Shown here piece by piece: positions 1 through 7,533 of a stretch of 13,303 nucleotides of DNA; the first letter of the stretch is position 1; every line of letters starts with the position of its first letter. The notes beneath the pieces are model-generated. The model was not told the origin of the DNA. It saw only the letters and a list, made by a program, of their open reading frames with translations, and did not search any database. The translations under genes and the position numbers were made by a program. Origin of the DNA: JBHPGW01 sp042569785 (lineage in GTDB: Bacteria; Planctomycetota; Phycisphaerae; Sedimentisphaerales; Anaerobacaceae); contig JBHPGW010000069.1 in assembly GCA_042569785.1 (NCBI GenBank), positions 1 to 13,303 on the forward strand. The letters are read 5' to 3'.

Positions 1-68
1 AAAATTTGATTCAATATCATTATACCGATCTCAGGATGGCCTACATATTATCTTCGTGGTGAAATCTT

Positions 69-326
69 TTATTTATTGTTTTTTTCAATAAATTCTCTAA
101 CTTCCGGCTTTATGTATATGTTTTCAATATCGACCAATTTTATTGCAGCTTCTGCGCAGCAGCCTGCGATTTCCGCAGACGAGGCCTGTGTATCGATGAA
201 GAATATCGATTCGCCCTTAACAGTGCAAAGCCCCCCGCCGCTGCCGCCAAGAGCCTCTCTACGGATACTTACGCCGCCGGTTTCCAGCAAAGACAACAAT
301 TCTTCTAAGATCAACTGCTTATTCAT
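69..326 (-). CDS. Small conserved-looking protein of unknown function (85 aa)
   Basis: I do not recognise the family with certainty. The 85-residue product starts at an ATG (MNKQLILEEL) and ends at a TAA. It has no signal peptide or membrane segment, so it is probably cytosolic. An N-terminal amphipathic helix (about residues 3-17) is followed by a glycine-rich turn (GGSGGGLC, 27-34), short strands (KGESIFFIDTQ), a Cys-Cys pair (56-57) in a probable helix, and a charged tail (YIKPEVREFIEKN). The ordered helix-strand-helix pattern, and the better quality of this reading than the overlapping plus-strand frame, support a real gene. No clear Shine-Dalgarno sequence precedes the ATG. It is divergent from the histidine kinase gene, with 135 bp between the two starts. 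Function unknown; existence moderately to well supported. Confidence 0.68.
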   Translation of the reverse strand: MNKQLILEELLSLLETGGVSIRREALGGSGGGLCTVKGESIFFIDTQASSAEIAGCCAEAAIKLVDIENIYIKPEVREFIEKNNK

Positions 327-336
327 TACATGCCGT

Positions 337-348
337 ATCGTATACGAT
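337..348. promoter_or_regulatory. Perfect 12-bp palindrome in a divergent intergenic region
   Basis: ATCGTATACGAT reads identically on both strands. It sits 10 bp upstream of the start codon of the small minus-strand gene, inside the 135-bp gap shared with the histidine kinase gene. The right half (TATACGAT) recurs at 435-442, just before the kinase ribosome binding site. The symmetry and the half-site placed next to the other divergent gene fit an operator for a dimeric regulator. This is inference; no regulator is identified. Confidence 0.35.
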
Positions 349-461
349 TCTTATGGTGACAGCAACAACATTGTTCAAGAAAACCAGCCTCAAAAACCGA
401 TATATAGAAAAACATGGAAACGTGACGGTCCTATTATACGATCTAAATACAGGAAGCAAAA

Positions 462-1226
462 GTGGCTACGATCATCGAAAAACGCAAATCTCTACACCGT
501 AATCTAAAAACCCAGCAACTCAGGAACAATAAGCTCCAGTTCCAGGTAGGCCAAATGCAGGCCCTTGCCAATATCGGCACGACAACCTGTATGATCGCCC
601 ACGAAATAAACAACCTGCTGACCCCGCTGACCACCTACGCTGAACTGGCGATCAACAACCCTGACGATAAGGCCCTTACCGATAAAGTTCTCCGCAAGAC
701 AGCCAAAAACTGTCAGCGTGCTTCAGAAGTTATGCAGAGCATACTCACAGTAGCAAACGGAAAATCCCAAAACAAAAAGAAGACGCCGTTGCGCAAACTC
801 GTCGAAGAGATATTCAACTGTCTCTGCCGTGATTTTTCCAAGGACGCAATAACCGTAAAGATCGATATTCCCGATGACCTGTGGGTGCACGCCGTGCCGG
901 TTGAGATACAGCAGGTATTGATGAACCTTATTCTCAACGCCAGGGACGCTATGCTTGCAAATGGCGGAACGCTGACGATAAAAGCTGATCAGACAAAGGA
1001 ACAAATAGTAATAGAGGTCGCCGACACCGGCTGTGGTATCGAGCCTGAAAATCTGGAAAAAATATTCGTCCCCTTCTTCACCACAAAGTCCAAAGAAGAT
1101 TCGCAAGTTTCCGGCTCAGGACTGGGCCTTGCGTTCTGCAAAAAGATAATCGACGAGCATGCGGGCAGTATCACTGTGGATTCGCCCCCATCCAGGGGCG
1201 CCACATTCAAAATAACACTTTCATAG
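462..1226 (+). CDS. Soluble orphan sensor histidine kinase (HisKA + HATPase_c)
   Basis: The 254-residue protein starts at a GTG, chosen because AGGAAG (451-456) lies 5 nt upstream. An N-terminal charged, probably coiled-coil stretch (about 5-40) leads to the phospho-acceptor H box (IAHEINNLLTP, His47). The ATP-binding domain follows: N box (LMNLILNARDAM, Asn159), G1 box (DTGCGIEP, 188-195), F box (FVPFFTTK) and G2 box (GSGLGLA, 218-224). These motifs place it among HisKA-type kinases that autophosphorylate a histidine and pass the phosphate to a response regulator. No transmembrane segment and no PAS or GAF sensor domain is visible, and no response regulator lies in the window. It must therefore sense through a partner or a cytosolic cue and signal to a regulator encoded elsewhere. 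The next gene is 88 bp downstream without an evident terminator. The family is certain; the signal is unknown. Confidence 0.93.
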   Translation: MATIIEKRKSLHRNLKTQQLRNNKLQFQVGQMQALANIGTTTCMIAHEINNLLTPLTTYAELAINNPDDKALTDKVLRKTAKNCQRASEVMQSILTVANGKSQNKKKTPLRKLVEEIFNCLCRDFSKDAITVKIDIPDDLWVHAVPVEIQQVLMNLILNARDAMLANGGTLTIKADQTKEQIVIEVADTGCGIEPENLEKIFVPFFTTKSKEDSQVSGSGLGLAFCKKIIDEHAGSITVDSPPSRGATFKITLS

Positions 1227-1301
1227 CCCCTGTAAATTTGATATGTTCAGCGTCAAGAGTCCCAAAACAGAGCCCTGAGCGCAAGCGACGGGACAAAAAC
1301 G

Positions 1302-1307
1302 AAAGGA
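1302..1307 (+). promoter_or_regulatory. Ribosome binding site that decides the deacetylase start
   Basis: AAAGGA lies 7 nt before the GTG at 1315. An in-frame TTG at 1309 would leave only one base after this site, which is too little. The GTG at 1315 is therefore preferred, giving MKIPILCYHRV at the N terminus. Confidence 0.6.
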
Positions 1308-1314
1308 ATTGCCG

Positions 1315-2118
1315 GTGAAAATTCCGATATTGTGTTACCATAGAGTTCTCGGTCCCAACGATGTTACGCCTCTAACGCCGACAGGTTTTGTCAGCCACAT
1401 TTCGATCGAGCAATTCACAGAGCAAATGGACATACTCGCTGATAACGGTATGCAGGCGATTACCTATGAGGATTTTATCGACGCATCTGCCGGCCGGAAA
1501 AAATTGCCGCAGAGGCCTGTTATGATAGATTTTGACGACACCCGCATGGTCGCTTTTACAAATGCCTGGCCGATCATGAAGCAACGAGGATTCGTCGGCA
1601 CCGTATTTGTCATTTCAGATGTCGCCGACGGAATCGATTCCTATATGGGTCCTTTGAAGGATTTCCCCGGAATGACCTGGGACGAGCTTAAAAAGCTCTC
1701 TGATAATGGCTGGTGCATGGGTGCGCATACAAAATCCCATTTCTGGCTCATCGATCTGTGCGAGAAAAAAGGCATAGAAGCGGTCCAATATGAGATACTC
1801 ACCGGCAAAGAACGAATGGAAGAGATGCTGGGCAAACCTACCCGAGTCTTTGCATATCCGGGTGGAATGTATAACGACGAAATAGAGCAAATCGTAAAAA
1901 ATAATTTTGCCGCAAACAGGATTTGGTTTCGAGATACCGTCGAAATTGAATATCTGATAGCAAACAGCCTGCATTTTGACCCGGCAAAAGTCTGTGATTT
2001 TTCCACGTCTGAATATGTCACTGAGGATACCGATATTTACCGCCTGCCTTGCGCGAATATTTCATGCCAAACAAATCAAAAAGATTTTGAGAACTGGATA
2101 AAAAACGCTATCGAATAA
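1315..2118 (+). CDS. Polysaccharide deacetylase family protein (NodB homology domain)
   Basis: The 267-residue protein is most likely a metal-dependent carbohydrate esterase family 4-type deacetylase, which removes N- or O-acetyl groups from sugars. It begins directly with the typical MKIPILCYHRV strand. Motif 1 is IDFDDT (Asp74-Asp75), motif 2 is the metal-binding HTKSH (His138, His142), and motif 3 is RVFAYPGGMY (Arg177 to Tyr185). Motif 1 carries Thr where Gly or Ser is usual after the Asp pair. No signal peptide or membrane segment is visible, so the enzyme appears cytosolic, unlike many cell-wall deacetylases. It could act on an imported or lipid-linked sugar, or on a non-sugar amide. 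The symporter gene starts 14 bp downstream, so the two are almost certainly cotranscribed. The fold is sure; the substrate is not known. Confidence 0.88.
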   Translation: MKIPILCYHRVLGPNDVTPLTPTGFVSHISIEQFTEQMDILADNGMQAITYEDFIDASAGRKKLPQRPVMIDFDDTRMVAFTNAWPIMKQRGFVGTVFVISDVADGIDSYMGPLKDFPGMTWDELKKLSDNGWCMGAHTKSHFWLIDLCEKKGIEAVQYEILTGKERMEEMLGKPTRVFAYPGGMYNDEIEQIVKNNFAANRIWFRDTVEIEYLIANSLHFDPAKVCDFSTSEYVTEDTDIYRLPCANISCQTNQKDFENWIKNAIE

Positions 2119-2132
2119 TTTAGGAGAAAAAA

Positions 2133-3644
2133 ATGGAAACAGCCGCTTCGTTTGGAACGTTGAATTATTGCATACTCTTTGTTTACCTGGCGATCGTCTT
2201 TGGTGTCGGGATATGTTTTTCCGGCAAACAGAAAACGACCAAGGACTACTTTTTGGGAGGCCGAAAGTTGCCATGGTTTGTCGTCTCGATGAGCCTGTTC
2301 GTCTCTCTGCTCAGCGCTATCAGCTATATGGCCTATCCTGCCGCGGCATACAAAGAAAATATCGCCCTTATTTTTGTCTGCTTTAATTTTATTATTATAG
2401 CTCCTTTCCTGTGTTTTCTTTTCTATCCCTTTTACAGCAGCCTTGGCGTCACTACCAGTTACGAATACATTAATTATCGCTTTGGCCAGACAGCCAGATT
2501 CGTAGCATCCACATTGTTCATATTGGCGAGATTGGGTTGGCTCGGCGTTGTGATATATGCACCGGCTCTTGCACTTTCGGTAGTCTCTGGCGTCAATATC
2601 TACCTGGCAATTTTCCTGATGGGAGGCCTTGCTGCCATTTATACCGTATTAGGTGGCCTTGCCGCAGTGGTCTGGACAGACGTCCTGCAGTTTGTATTCC
2701 TTGTAGCTGGTGCCATCTGGGTCGCCATAAGCTTAATTAACAATGTCCCCGACGGATTGGCAGGGATAATTGAGATAGCATCCCAGGAGGGGCATCTGGA
2801 AATAGTCGACTGGAAACTCGACCTGTTTAAGATGAGCGGATTAGCGGTAATGGTTTCATACTTCTTCCAGAGCCTGCAGGATTTTGGAACCGACCAGGTC
2901 AACGTGCAAAGACTCATGGCCGTTAAGGACTACCGTTCGATAGTAAAAGCGATCTGCATGAACTCTTTGTATGGATTTTTTCTTATAGGCCTGTTGCTAT
3001 TTATTGGCCTTGGAATATTCGCCTATTTTCATCACTATCCGCAATTCTTGCGTGAAGGTATCGAAGGTGACCAGATACTGCCCTACTATATTATGCACGG
3101 GCTACCTAACGGCGTCTCCGGAATTGTCATAACCGCAATATTCGCCGCGGCCATGTCGAGTATGGATTCAGGGATCAACTCACTGGCAACTGTGATCATC
3201 AACGATATTGTAAAGCCCCTGCGGAAAAAGATCCGAACCGAAACCCAGGACGTAAAACTTGCGAGGATATTGACATTAGTCTTAGGTGTCTTTGCCATAG
3301 GAACCGCCTGCTATGCTTCGACAATTGAAGAAATATTTAAAGCAGCGGCAACATTCATCGGAATCTTCTCAGGCCCTATACTTGCTCTTTTCCTGTTGGG
3401 GATACTCTCAAGACGCGCAAGCTTCCATGGCTGGATCATCGGCACCGCCGTTGCGGTACCAGCAATGCTATGGTTTCAACACGGCCTCAAGGGACACTGG
3501 ATTTACTACTTCCCGTTCTGTTTCGGCATAGCTTTGATAGTCGGATATATCGCAAGTGTAATAATTGGCAAGCCCAAGGCACCATCGGAATTAACGATCT
3601 GGGGCAGAAAGAATTTAAAACGAGAAGATTACTCAAGCGATTGA
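2133..3644 (+). CDS. Sodium:solute symporter (SSS family, SGLT fold)
   Basis: The 503-residue integral membrane protein has about 13 hydrophobic segments, as expected for the SSS family (TC 2.A.21), which imports a solute with sodium. Diagnostic stretches are DYFLGGRKLPWF (39-49) after the first helix, the family signature FGTDQVNVQRLMA (251-263), and AAAMSSMDSG (338-347). In the last of these, Ala339, Ser342 and Ser343 align with the Na2-site residues of vSGLT. The start is firm: TAGGAG at 2121-2126 lies 6 nt before the ATG. It is flanked by the deacetylase gene (14 bp upstream) and the M81 peptidase gene (30 bp downstream). The solute is therefore likely to be what one or both enzymes process. 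The family covers sugars, amino acids, nucleosides and organic acids, and sequence alone does not pick one. Confidence 0.93.
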   Translation: METAASFGTLNYCILFVYLAIVFGVGICFSGKQKTTKDYFLGGRKLPWFVVSMSLFVSLLSAISYMAYPAAAYKENIALIFVCFNFIIIAPFLCFLFYPFYSSLGVTTSYEYINYRFGQTARFVASTLFILARLGWLGVVIYAPALALSVVSGVNIYLAIFLMGGLAAIYTVLGGLAAVVWTDVLQFVFLVAGAIWVAISLINNVPDGLAGIIEIASQEGHLEIVDWKLDLFKMSGLAVMVSYFFQSLQDFGTDQVNVQRLMAVKDYRSIVKAICMNSLYGFFLIGLLLFIGLGIFAYFHHYPQFLREGIEGDQILPYYIMHGLPNGVSGIVITAIFAAAMSSMDSGINSLATVIINDIVKPLRKKIRTETQDVKLARILTLVLGVFAIGTACYASTIEEIFKAAATFIGIFSGPILALFLLGILSRRASFHGWIIGTAVAVPAMLWFQHGLKGHWIYYFPFCFGIALIVGYIASVIIGKPKAPSELTIWGRKNLKREDYSSD

Positions 3645-3674
3645 TCGACCAATAGATATTGGAGTTAACATACA

Positions 3675-5207
3675 ATGACGGACTTTCGAGTTGGCATTGG
3701 CCGAATCTGGCACGAATCGAACGGCTTCATCCGTACATACACCACAATTCGGGACTTCGAGTCGTTTGCCGGTGGAATAACCGTAGGCGAAGAACTTCTC
3801 GATCAGCCGGATCGCTGCGATGAGATCGCGGGGTTCATGGATGTATTCAACCGCGACAGCCGTATCGAGTTGGTACCACTGCTCTCAGCTGCTACACCAC
3901 CATCGGGTCTGCTAAATCGCCAGGCTGTAGAGTCGCTTGAAAACAGTCTCCGTCGGCAATTGCGGAACGCCGGACAGCTCGACGGTATCTGTTTCGCACT
4001 GCACGGCGCTATGAGCGGTGAGAAAATAGCTGACCTTGATGGGCATTTTCTACAGGTACTGCGTAGTGAAGTAGGACCACAGGTGCCTATCGTATGTTCA
4101 CTGGATTGTCATGCCGTGGTGACTCGGAAAATGGTTGATCTGGCCACGGCTCTGACCGCATACCGCACACACATACACACCGACGTTGTTGAAACGGGCA
4201 GTCGCGCAGCTCGAATACTACTCGATACGTTGGCCGGTAAGATAAAACCTACTCTCCGGTACCAGAGGATACCAATGCTTTTTGGCGATCCGGGAACCGA
4301 TAAGACTCCCCTGAAACGTTTATTTGACAAGTTCATCGCCTGGGACAAAATCGATGCCGTAGTCGCATGCTCACTATGTCCGTCATTTCCTTATCAAAAT
4401 GTCCAGCAGCAGGGCTGGACGGCAATAGCTGTAACTGATGATGATGCTGATCTTGCGGAGCATCTGGCTCGGGAGCTTGCCGAAGATCTCTGGCGCACAA
4501 GAGACAGCCTGCTTCCCGAATCTATGCTCGCTCCGAAAGAAGCGATTCGCAAAGCCGCTTCGCTGCCGGGATGTCCGGTTGTCGTAACCGACTCGGCCGA
4601 CAACGTGGGCGGCGGAGCGTCTGGGGACACTACAGCGATCCTCGAAGCGCTTCTGGAGGCGCGGTCTGATATTGATGGTCTGGCGCTACTGCATATCCCG
4701 GACCCGGAGGCTGTCTCGATCGTAAAAGCGTCGAATGTTGGAGAAACGGTTTCTCTGGAAATCGGAGGCAAGTGCGACAATCGCTTCGGCCAACCAGTAC
4801 CGATTACCGGGCAAATCCTTTGTGTAACCCAAGGTCCAATCACAGACGATGGCAAATTCGGCAGCAACCCAACCATTGAGGTGGGCACGATAGTCTGCCT
4901 GGGGATTGATAACGTTCGACTTGTATTGACCGAGCGGGTAATCATGGGACCTCAGCCGTCTCTGTTTCGCAGGGTCGGCATTGAGCCGTTTGACGCAAAG
5001 ATTGTCGTTCTCAAGAGCGGTATCGGCTATAAGGCAACTTACGGCCACATAGCCAAAGCCGTTCTTCACGCCGACTGTCCCGGCCCGGTATCGCGTAATG
5101 TCACCAATTTCGATTTCAATCGCGTACCTCGGCCGATATTCCCACTCGATACCAATTTTGATTGGCAGCCAGATTTTTCAGGTAACACCGAACAAACATC
5201 TAAATAG
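3675..5207 (+). CDS. M81 family metallopeptidase (MlrC-like)
   Basis: The 510-residue protein matches the M81/MlrC family, zinc-dependent hydrolases named after the enzyme that cleaves linear microcystin peptides. Its length is usual for the family. The N-terminal DUF1485-type domain has GRIWHESNGF (9-18), FALHGAM (107-113), the metal-binding SLDCH (Asp144, His146) and YRTHIHTDVVETG with His168. The C-terminal domain (from about 300) has VVTDSADNVGGGASGDTT, the family's conserved Asp/Gly-rich loop. A role against cyanotoxin is not implied; most relatives are uncharacterised and probably hydrolyse small peptides or N-acyl amino acids. No signal peptide is visible, so it acts in the cytosol on imported substrate. 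GGAG at 3661-3664 precedes the ATG by 10 nt. The gene is visibly more GC-rich and uses more CGN arginine codons than the preceding genes, which hints at separate acquisition. A terminator-like hairpin follows. Confidence 0.92.
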   Translation: MTDFRVGIGRIWHESNGFIRTYTTIRDFESFAGGITVGEELLDQPDRCDEIAGFMDVFNRDSRIELVPLLSAATPPSGLLNRQAVESLENSLRRQLRNAGQLDGICFALHGAMSGEKIADLDGHFLQVLRSEVGPQVPIVCSLDCHAVVTRKMVDLATALTAYRTHIHTDVVETGSRAARILLDTLAGKIKPTLRYQRIPMLFGDPGTDKTPLKRLFDKFIAWDKIDAVVACSLCPSFPYQNVQQQGWTAIAVTDDDADLAEHLARELAEDLWRTRDSLLPESMLAPKEAIRKAASLPGCPVVVTDSADNVGGGASGDTTAILEALLEARSDIDGLALLHIPDPEAVSIVKASNVGETVSLEIGGKCDNRFGQPVPITGQILCVTQGPITDDGKFGSNPTIEVGTIVCLGIDNVRLVLTERVIMGPQPSLFRRVGIEPFDAKIVVLKSGIGYKATYGHIAKAVLHADCPGPVSRNVTNFDFNRVPRPIFPLDTNFDWQPDFSGNTEQTSK

Positions 5208-5210
5208 AAT

Positions 5211-5237
5211 AAATCCGGAATTCGTGCTTCGGATTTT
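5211..5237 (+). terminator. Probable intrinsic terminator after the M81 gene
   Basis: AAATCCGGA (5211-5219) pairs with TTCGGATTT (5228-5236), giving a 9-bp stem with one G-U pair and an 8-nt loop. The hairpin starts 3 nt after the M81 stop codon. The T run (5234-5237) is short and partly inside the stem, so termination may be incomplete. The position before a candidate new promoter supports the call. Confidence 0.5.
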
Positions 5238-5273
5238 AACAGAAAAGTTGGATTTTATCGTGCTAACTTGCGA

Positions 5274-5279
5274 TATACT
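5274..5279 (+). promoter_or_regulatory. Candidate -10 element (TATACT) for a leaderless transcript
   Basis: TATACT differs from the consensus -10 box at one base and ends 6 nt before the ATG at 5286. Transcription would then start at or next to the start codon. The best -35-like hexamer is TTGGAT (5248-5253), but its 20-bp spacing is long. No Shine-Dalgarno sequence lies before the ATG, which agrees with leaderless initiation. Inference only. Confidence 0.4.
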
Positions 5280-5285
5280 AATAGA

Positions 5286-6551
5286 ATGACCGCTGTTTAT
5301 CAAAATATTGGTTCGATTGTTTTAATGCTGATGCTGCTTTGCTGCTCGGCTCTTTTCTCAGGGTCTGAGACCGCTTTTTTCAATCTCTCTCCGCGTCAGT
5401 TGCAACTGATGCGAAGATCAAAGCACCGACTGCAAACCATTACCGCCAATCTGCTCGAAGTTCCGGGCAAACTGCTAAGTTGTCTTTTGTTCTCAAACAT
5501 AACGGTAAACGTACTTTACTTTGCCGTAGCCAGTGTACTCACCGTCAAAATAGAGCGGAACTTCACATCTTCTGCCGCGGCGGCCAACGCCTTTGCCGCC
5601 TTTTTGTTACTGCTGCTGTTCGGCGAAATAATTCCAAAGTCGATCGCATATTCGAATTCTAAAGCTATCAGCATAATTGCCGCTGTCCCGATACTACTGC
5701 TGCTGAGACTGCTGACCCCTATTTTGGCCGCATTTCGCTTTTTGTTTATCGACCCAGGCCTGCGTCTGCTTTTGGGCCCGGCCAAACTGACAAAGGAAAT
5801 AACAACCGACGAATTCAAACAGCTGATCGAACAGGGCCGAAAAGGCGGCTTCATTACTTCCGATGAAAACAAAATCATTACTGAGATAGTCGAACTTGGC
5901 ATGCTGAAGGTGCGTGATTCTTTAAGGCCTCGTGTCGACATGATCACATGCCCTGTTACCGAATCAAATCTTGCTATCCGCAAAATAATGAACGAGAACA
6001 ACCTGACGAAAATACCGGTTTACGCAAAAAATATCGATAACATCGTAGGGATGGTCCATTTACGTCTCCTGTTGCTTAACCCGGATACTTCACCGGACAA
6101 ACTCGTTGTGCCCGCGCATTTCGTCCCGGAGCAGAAAACGATCGAGTCACTATTGGAATCTTTCCGCACAAGCGGCACCGATACCGCCATTGCCGTCGAT
6201 GAGTACGGCGGGATCGCAGGCTCGATCAGCTTAGAGGACATCGCGGAAGAATTGCTGGGCCCGATTGACAGTACCGAGAAGATCGAACCTGTCGAACAGT
6301 TAGGCACGATGAAATATCGCCTCGCAGGCAACATGGCAATTCACGACTGGGCACAAAACTTCGGCATCGACATTGCCGAAAACAGGATTTCCACTATCGC
6401 AGGGCTGGTAATCGTTATCCTCGGTAAAATTCCGAAACCAGGTGACACCGCATCATGGAGAAATTTGAAATTCACCGTTGAAAGTGTTAAAAAACATCGA
6501 ATCGAAACAATAATATTAACCCTCGAACCGCTGACAAATAATGACCAATAG
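5286..6551 (+). CDS. CNNM/CorC-type transporter protein (DUF21 + CBS pair + CorC_HlyC domain)
   Basis: The 421-residue protein is a full-length member of the CNNM (cyclin M)/CorC family, often annotated as 'hemolysin family protein'. The family is linked to magnesium and sodium transport across the inner membrane. The DUF21 membrane domain (about 1-165) has SGSETAFF (25-32) and GEIIPKSIAY (113-122). A CBS pair follows (about 210-325), with VRDSLRPRVDMI at its entry and VDEYGGIAG (304-312). The C-terminal CorC domain (about 343-415) starts at YRLAGNMAI. ATG 5286 is preferred over an in-frame TTG at 5268, because a TATACT box lies between them and the membrane domain starts naturally at the ATG. 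Neither start has a Shine-Dalgarno sequence. The stop overlaps the next gene by 11 bp. The family is secure; the transported ion is inferred from the family. Confidence 0.92.
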   Translation: MTAVYQNIGSIVLMLMLLCCSALFSGSETAFFNLSPRQLQLMRRSKHRLQTITANLLEVPGKLLSCLLFSNITVNVLYFAVASVLTVKIERNFTSSAAAANAFAAFLLLLLFGEIIPKSIAYSNSKAISIIAAVPILLLLRLLTPILAAFRFLFIDPGLRLLLGPAKLTKEITTDEFKQLIEQGRKGGFITSDENKIITEIVELGMLKVRDSLRPRVDMITCPVTESNLAIRKIMNENNLTKIPVYAKNIDNIVGMVHLRLLLLNPDTSPDKLVVPAHFVPEQKTIESLLESFRTSGTDTAIAVDEYGGIAGSISLEDIAEELLGPIDSTEKIEPVEQLGTMKYRLAGNMAIHDWAQNFGIDIAENRISTIAGLVIVILGKIPKPGDTASWRNLKFTVESVKKHRIETIILTLEPLTNNDQ

Positions 6552-7533
6552 CTTGATACTAATTATCTTAGCTTGTTTGACGATGTTCATGGCCGCTCTT
6601 TTTGCCGGCGCAGAAACCGGTATATATCAGATCAGCAGGATACGATTACGGCTCGGCATCGAAAGAAAAAAACTTTCGTTTATCATTCTCGGTAAAGCTC
6701 TGCGAGACAGCCCCGCCCTGCTCATTTCGTTGCTGCTCGGAACTAATCTGGCCCACTATTTAACCACCGGAATAGTGACATATCTCTGCCTGAGAAAATT
6801 TCAAAGCGAACATACCGCCGAATTGCTGGCGACTGTAATAACCGTACCGACCCTGTTTATCTTTTGCGAACTGATCCCAAAAAACTTATTCTACTACCGC
6901 GCAGATTCTCTTTTGCCTCCGATCTCGCCGGTTATTTACATATTCAACAGACTCGGCAGCTTCTGCGGCATTGTCCCCCTGCTCAAATCCGTCTCGAACC
7001 TGTTCGCAAAGCTGGCAGGTTCAACGCAGCACCACAAAACCGCAATACCGCTGGTGCATAAACCGCACATCAGGGCGATACTGCGTGAGAGCCGTGAAGA
7101 AGGTTTTCTAAGCACCGTGCAAACCGATATGCTCAATCGCATAGCCGGCATCTCCAACCTTAGCATCCGCTCGGTTATGATACCTGTCGCCAGGGTGCGT
7201 AAGGTACCGGTCAACTGTGATAAAACCGCCCTGCTCAGCGAGTTGAAAAAATACCCCTACACAAGACGGCTGGTTTATAACAATAGCATTATAGGCTATA
7301 TAAATATTTACGATGTTCTTAACGCGAACGAGGATTTTACGACCCTGCAGGATATGGTCAAACCCATCGGGTCACTTACCGCCGGCACAACTGTAACAGA
7401 CGCCATCAATTTTATGCAGAGCAAAAACCATAAAATAATTCTCGTAACTCACCCCACCCGTGAAAAACCACTCGGCATATTAACAATGAAAGACCTCGTT
7501 GAAGAATTGCTCGGAGAACTAACAGAATGGTAA
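6541..7533 (+). CDS. Short CNNM-family paralogue (DUF21 + CBS pair, no CorC domain)
   Basis: The 330-residue protein is a divergent paralogue of the gene just upstream. The membrane domain keeps AGAETGIYQIS (22-32; SGSETAFF in the neighbour) and ELIPKNLFYY (110-119; EIIPKSIAY in the neighbour). A CBS pair (about 208-325) ends in LTMKDLVEELLGELTEW, where the chain stops. The C-terminal CorC_HlyC domain is therefore absent. The ATG overlaps the upstream reading frame by 11 bp and lacks a Shine-Dalgarno sequence, so translation probably depends on the upstream gene. Family CNNM proteins form dimers, and tandem long-plus-short pairs suggest a heterodimer or a regulatory subunit; this is inference. 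The 3' end overlaps the glycosyltransferase gene by 7 bp. Confidence 0.9.
   Translation: MTNSLILIILACLTMFMAALFAGAETGIYQISRIRLRLGIERKKLSFIILGKALRDSPALLISLLLGTNLAHYLTTGIVTYLCLRKFQSEHTAELLATVITVPTLFIFCELIPKNLFYYRADSLLPPISPVIYIFNRLGSFCGIVPLLKSVSNLFAKLAGSTQHHKTAIPLVHKPHIRAILRESREEGFLSTVQTDMLNRIAGISNLSIRSVMIPVARVRKVPVNCDKTALLSELKKYPYTRRLVYNNSIIGYINIYDVLNANEDFTTLQDMVKPIGSLTAGTTVTDAINFMQSKNHKIILVTHPTREKPLGILTMKDLVEELLGELTEW

Noticed and set aside
19..24. TATAAT on the minus strand, a perfect -10 sequence at the window edge
   Set aside because: No -35 hexamer at 16-18 bp in AT-rich sequence, and any driven gene lies outside the window.
3..62. Open plus-strand stretch at the left edge, stop TGA at 60-62, possibly the tail of a gene
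   Set aside because: Only 19 codons are visible and no motif is recognisable; it cannot be told from chance.
76..507. 143-residue plus-strand ORF overlapping the small gene and the kinase start
   Set aside because: Low-complexity translation; it is the antisense reading of the small gene and runs into the kinase start in another frame.
1258..1294. GTCCC...GGGAC inverted repeat between the kinase and deacetylase genes
   Set aside because: Only 5 bp with a loop of about 27 nt and no T run, so it is not a credible terminator.
4394..4945. 183-residue minus-strand ORF inside the M81 gene
   Set aside because: Serine- and arginine-rich antisense shadow of a well-supported gene.
3675..5207. Reading the M81 gene as a microcystin-degradation system (mlrABCD)
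   Set aside because: No mlrA, mlrB or mlrD homologue is present. The M81 family is broad, and the neighbouring symporter is SSS, unlike the MlrD transporter.
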